The translations under genes and the position numbers were made by a program. Below the pieces are notes generated by a model. The model made no database searches and had not been told where the DNA came from. It was given only the letters and a program-made list of their open reading frames with translations. This document shows positions 60,886-64,000 of a stretch of 64,000 nt of DNA, in pieces. Origin of the DNA: SVQP01 sp045587385 (lineage in GTDB: Bacteria; Bacillota; Clostridia; Oscillospirales; CAG-272); the NCBI GenBank assembly GCA_045587385.1, contig JAZNCE010000048.1:35320-99319 (forward strand), written 5' to 3'. Every line of letters starts with the position of its first letter. The stretch's first letter is position 1.

Positions 60886-61319
60886 TGTGTCATCCTGAGC
60901 GAGGAAGTGCGTGCACGACCGAGTCGAACTTTTGCGGGTCGAGGGCACAGCGTGACCGAGCAAGCAAAAGCGCGAGCCATGATACCGGGGACTGTCCCCC
61001 GTGTCGTGTCCGCAGGACATGATACTGCGGGACTGTCCCCCGTGTCGTGGCGACGCGGGATCTGTGAACGGTTTGTGCAACGTCTGTTTAGTCAAAGTCA
61101 CATTTGCGCCAGCGGCGGGACGTAAAGCCCCGCCCTACCAACTCATTCGTATCGAACGCAGATCCTCAAAATGCCTTAGGCATTTTGCCTTTCAAAAATC
61201 CGCAATTCGTTGCAGATTTTTGAAAGTTCGACTCCGAAAACATCCACCCGGGATGTTTTCTCCGCTCAGGATGACACGGACGGGGCGGCATGCGGCGGGA
61301 CATAAAGCCCCGCCCTACA
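60886..61319. repeat. Composite repeat region upstream of the ECF operon
   Basis: The 607-bp gap after tyrS holds no gene. TGTGTCATCCTGAGC (60886-60900) recurs inverted at 61263-61277 (CGCTCAGGATGACAC). Within, a 30-bp unit starting ATGATAC and ending CTGTCCCCCGTGTCGTG occurs twice at 60979 and 61019 (40-bp period). The GTAGGG-type palindrome GGCGGGACRTAAAGCCCCGC plus CCTAC appears twice directly (61114 and 61293). Hairpins AAAATGCCTTAGGCATTTT and others lie between. Confidence 0.65.
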
Positions 61320-61321
61320 TC

Positions 61322-61350
61322 TTGAAAAAATTCAAAAAATATGCTAAAAT
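61322..61350 (+). promoter_or_regulatory. Sigma-A-like promoter for the ECF operon
   Basis: TTGAAA (61322-61327), 17-bp spacer, TAAAAT (61345-61350); the start codon is about 66 bp downstream. No typical ECF AAC-type -35 was noticed. Confidence 0.5.
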
Positions 61351-61416
61351 AGTGTCAGAATTGGCGGCGGACGTCGTGTATATGGGTGAAGGACACACAG
61401 AAAGGAGATGACGCGT

Positions 61417-61977
61417 ATGCTGGACAGTCAGATCGTGGCACTGTATTTTGCGCGAGATGAGCGCGCGATTGCCGAAACACAAAGCAAATACGGCGGTTAT
61501 TGCACGAATATTGCACAAAATATCCTGCAAAATCTGCAGGACGCAGAGGAATGCGTCAACGACACCTGGCTGCGCACCTGGAATTCCATCCCGCCCGCAC
61601 AGCCTACCTTGCTCAAAACCTACGTTGGTAAGATCACGCGCAATTTAGCCCTTGATAAATACAAGAGCTCGCACCGCGAAAAGCGCGGATGCGGTGAGTT
61701 GGCGGTTGCGTTTGATGAGATCAGCGAGATCACGGCATCCGACTATCGTGCAGACGACGCGTGGCGCGAGCAGGCGTTCGTGGAGCTGCTTAATCAATTT
61801 CTCTATTCCCTGCCCGAGCGGCAGCGCAACATGTTCGTGCGCCGTTACTTTTACACAGACAGCGTGCCCGACATTGCAAAACGCTTTGGCACCTCGCAGG
61901 CAAACGTGCTTAAGATCCTTTCCAGAACCAGACAAAAGCTCAAGGAATACTTAGATAAGGAGTGGATCAACGTATGA
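61417..61977 (+). CDS. ECF-type sigma-70 factor
   Basis: A 186-residue ECF sigma: region 2 (YGGYCTNIAQNILQNLQDAEECVNDTWLRTWNSI) and region 4 (LYSLPERQRNMFVRRYFYTDSVPDIAKRFGTSQANVLKILSRTRQKL). ATG at 61417 is nine bases after AAAGGAG; ATG at 61408 touches the ribosome site. Its stop overlaps the next start, so it is coupled to the LRR membrane protein, the likely anti-sigma factor. Confidence 0.88.
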   Translation: MLDSQIVALYFARDERAIAETQSKYGGYCTNIAQNILQNLQDAEECVNDTWLRTWNSIPPAQPTLLKTYVGKITRNLALDKYKSSHREKRGCGELAVAFDEISEITASDYRADDAWREQAFVELLNQFLYSLPERQRNMFVRRYFYTDSVPDIAKRFGTSQANVLKILSRTRQKLKEYLDKEWINV

Positions 61978-63746
61978 GAGAAGATAAATTTTACGAACTG
62001 ATGGGTGAGATCGATCCCGAGATCATTGCCGCAGCGGATAAGCCCCTTCCCTTCCGCCAAAAGCGCGGCTTTAAGATCGCGCTGATCGCAGCAGTGCTGG
62101 CGTTTGTTATGCTGATCACACCGATTGCGGGCGCGTTTGCGCTGGCGGTGGGATATATTGCGACGCGCGACCACGTAAACGATGGCAGCGAGCCGCAAGA
62201 CCCGACGCAGGGGGACTCGGAGCAGAATGTCGCACATGGCGGACTTGTGGGTGAGCTGATTGGCGGCATCGATTGGGGTGCGCTCAAGGATACGGTAGGC
62301 GCGGACGGCAACGTGAACTGGAAGGACTTCTTTGCCGTATTGCAGGGTAATCCCTCCGAAACAGTCGGCACAAACGGTCACGTATTTCAGGCGGTCAAGC
62401 TCGATGACGGCACTATGAAGATCACAAAATTTGTCAAAAACGGCAACGAAACCGTGGTGTTCGTGCCCGAAACCATCTCGGGAGCAAAGGTGACGGTGAT
62501 CGGAGAGAAAGCGTTTGCATACAACGAAACTATTACGCACGTATCTATCCCCGATTCGATCACAAAAATTGAAACCGAAGCATTTTACTACTGCACCAAT
62601 CTGATCACCGTAGATATGTCGGATAACGTGCGCAGCATCGGGGAGAGTGCATTTGAAAAATGCGCCTCGCTGACAACAATCAATTTGCCCTATGCACTCA
62701 AATCGATTGGAAAGCTGAGCTTTGCATACTGCCCTAATCTCTCGGGCATAGTCATTCGCCCCACACTGACAGATTGGGGAGAAAACGCATTCACAGGAAG
62801 CCTGAAGAGCGTGACGATCTTAGACGGCGTAACCGAAATACATGCAGGCGCATTTACGGACAGTTTATTGCAAGAAGTAACTATCCCCTCCTCCGTGATT
62901 TCCATTGGAGCTTATGCATTCGCTCTTTCTCCCAATCTTAAGCGCGTTACCTTAAATGAAGGGCTGGAATATATCGGCAGCGCTGCGTTTGAGAACACAT
63001 CGATCTCCTCGATCATATTCCCTGCTTCGCTCACCGACATCTACGACATCGATTTCAAGGAATGCATGAATTTGGAAATCGTCATATTCGAAGGCAACGC
63101 ACCCTCTGTTCACCATGTACCAAGCAATGATAAGAGTGCGCCCGACAACAAAAACGCACCCGACTACACCGTATATTATTGGATTGGCGCGCAAGGATTC
63201 TCCGAGCCCGAATGGTACGGATATACGTGCCAGCCGATGACATACCCGACCGAGCAATTCGTATTGAATCGCTTCAAAAGAGAGCATTATACCGAGGTGC
63301 CCATGTACAACGTAGAGATTTTGGGGCAGGTGGGTCTGTCCGGGCTTGACGAGGTGACGGTGCTTGACTCCTATAGCGAATATGAGGCGTTTGCACACGT
63401 GCTTACCTCAACTCGTTACAACCGCGAGTACTTCGAGGAATTTGCCATTGTGCTCATTCACGTTCAGCAATGCTCCTCCGAACAGGTGTTGGGGCTTGCA
63501 GGCATCGGTGCGCAGCTTTACAACACCGGCGGCGTTTCTTATTTTGGCTTGTATCCCGTAGTCAAGTTTGACTGCGGACAAGGCGATATGACCACCGATA
63601 TGTTCAGCACATACGTGTTAGCCGATGTCAAGCGTTCGGATATCCGCACCGACGACGTGATCAGAGTCGGCTCTGTTTACGCCTATGATATCCACACGCA
63701 AAGCGCCAGCGCGTACCATCCGGGTCTTGTCGATAAAGGAAAATAA
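61974..63746 (+). CDS. Transmembrane BspA-like LRR protein, probable anti-sigma partner
   Basis: A 590-residue protein: cytosolic N-tail (1-31, REDKFYELMGEIDPEII), one membrane segment (about 33-57), and an extracellular region with six or more LRR_5 repeats (ITHVSIPDSITKIETEAFYYC, LTTINLPYALKSIGKLSFAYC, and so on, residues 170-370), then a C-terminal domain of about 190 residues. LRR_5 repeats bind surface or host ligands. The ATGA overlap with the sigma gene and N-tail position suggest it holds the sigma factor. Confidence 0.85.
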   Translation: MREDKFYELMGEIDPEIIAAADKPLPFRQKRGFKIALIAAVLAFVMLITPIAGAFALAVGYIATRDHVNDGSEPQDPTQGDSEQNVAHGGLVGELIGGIDWGALKDTVGADGNVNWKDFFAVLQGNPSETVGTNGHVFQAVKLDDGTMKITKFVKNGNETVVFVPETISGAKVTVIGEKAFAYNETITHVSIPDSITKIETEAFYYCTNLITVDMSDNVRSIGESAFEKCASLTTINLPYALKSIGKLSFAYCPNLSGIVIRPTLTDWGENAFTGSLKSVTILDGVTEIHAGAFTDSLLQEVTIPSSVISIGAYAFALSPNLKRVTLNEGLEYIGSAAFENTSISSIIFPASLTDIYDIDFKECMNLEIVIFEGNAPSVHHVPSNDKSAPDNKNAPDYTVYYWIGAQGFSEPEWYGYTCQPMTYPTEQFVLNRFKREHYTEVPMYNVEILGQVGLSGLDEVTVLDSYSEYEAFAHVLTSTRYNREYFEEFAIVLIHVQQCSSEQVLGLAGIGAQLYNTGGVSYFGLYPVVKFDCGQGDMTTDMFSTYVLADVKRSDIRTDDVIRVGSVYAYDIHTQSASAYHPGLVDKGK

Positions 63747-63760
63747 TCATGTATAAAGAA

Positions 63761-63786
63761 TATCCCCCACCGCGCGGTGGGGGATA
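63761..63786. terminator. Palindrome after the LRR gene, possible terminator
   Basis: TATCCCCCACCGCGCGGTGGGGGATA is a 26-bp perfect palindrome, 15 bases after the stop, written here as positions 63761-63786. No T run follows on the plus strand, so termination is uncertain. Confidence 0.5.
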
Positions 63787-63806
63787 AAAAATGTGGGAAT
63801 CGCATC

Positions 63807-63831
63807 CCCGCAATGTCATTGAGTTAAGAAC
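63807..63831 (+). repeat. Single copy of the CAATGTCATT...TTAAGAA repeat arm
   Basis: CCCGCAATGTCATTGAGTTA plus AGAAC matches the arms of the MITE-like element at 40651-40837. Confidence 0.6.
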
Positions 63832-63847
63832 GTTCTACCGAAATGGA

Positions 63848-64000
63848 TAGCCGTACGGGAATCGAACCGAATTGCCCGAGGGCGATTCATTTTCGCATCT
63901 TTCGGCGTGCTTTTACTCGCAAGATTGGTATCTTGCTTCGCAAAATCCCACCAAAATCTATCAAAAATGCATTCGCCCTCGGGTGCGAGCAGTTTTGACG
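63848..64000 (-). repeat. Second twin-palindrome repeat, cut by the window end
   Basis: The reverse complement matches 57391-57539 closely: terminal repeat TAGCCGTACGGGAATCGAAC, the hairpin GCAAGAT/ATCTTGC with a changed loop, and the arm ending GAGCAGTTTTGACG. The remaining half should lie beyond the window. Confidence 0.8.

Noticed and set aside
60979..61049. Minisatellite inside a gene
   Set aside because: The 40-bp tandem pair is outside any supported coding frame and belongs to a composite intergenic repeat.

Overview
The window comes from a spore-forming Clostridia-type Firmicute with a moderately GC-rich core. Sporulation and germination genes are spread through it: dipicolinate synthase subunits, a CwlD-like amidase, SpoVAD and SpoVAE, SigK, a CotF/ferritin-like coat protein and a small acid-soluble spore protein. 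Consensus sigma-A promoters with 17-bp spacers, strong GGAGG ribosome sites, a CIRCE element at groESL and a T-box leader at tyrS also fit Firmicutes. Species cannot be named from the sequence; an uncultured gut-type Oscillospirales or Christensenellales relative is a guess.

Layout. 1-12.0 kb is core: DUF5685/DnaJ/membrane-protein operon, cwlD-dpaA-dpaB, acyl carrier protein, comEC, radA, an SLH surface protein, an RluA-type pseudouridine synthase with a DUF3810 membrane protein. murA follows (12.5-13.8 kb) behind a motif-rich leader. From about 14.0 to 32.3 kb lies an AT-richer accessory island. Its left part is a minus-strand operon encoding a vWA protein, a PP2C phosphatase, a transglutaminase-fold protein, a kinase with a C-terminal zinc ribbon and a JAMM metalloprotease, plus secreted and Cys-rich proteins. 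A divergent plus-strand trio starts with a 1283-residue HTH protein. Its right part is a mobilizable element: iteron-like repeats, MobC, relaxase, TnpW-like protein and a TnpX-type large serine recombinase. A 15-bp inverted match near 14.04 and 32.27 kb may mark the island ends.

32.3-46.9 kb returns to core: a zinc-ribbon protein, a sigma-H-like factor, DUF4364, homoserine dehydrogenase, a GH92 glycosidase, a spore coat protein, an AGCS amino-acid symporter, groESL, sigK, spoVAE-spoVAD and uridine phosphorylase. 47-57 kb is rich in carbohydrate genes: two GH78-like rhamnosidases, a GH39-like protein lacking its acid/base Glu, an M29 aminopeptidase, and a DHHW/MBOAT pair of the polysaccharide O-acetylation type. 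57.9-63.7 kb holds a lipoprotein, a membrane-anchored XRE protein, tyrS with its T-box, and an ECF sigma factor translationally coupled to a transmembrane protein with a BspA-like LRR ectodomain.

The most unusual material is (i) the five-enzyme vWA/PP2C/kinase/transglutaminase/JAMM operon, which extends the known TerY-P (YegL-YegK-YegI) phosphorylation triad with two protease-fold enzymes, and (ii) an exceptional set of intergenic structures: three arrays of short hairpins whose stems vary but stay paired between constant spacers, a repeat of about 280 bp made of two concatenated palindromes sitting in the 5' leader of the MBOAT operon, several GTAGGG-type palindrome pairs, and an iteron array with 11-bp phased half-sites.
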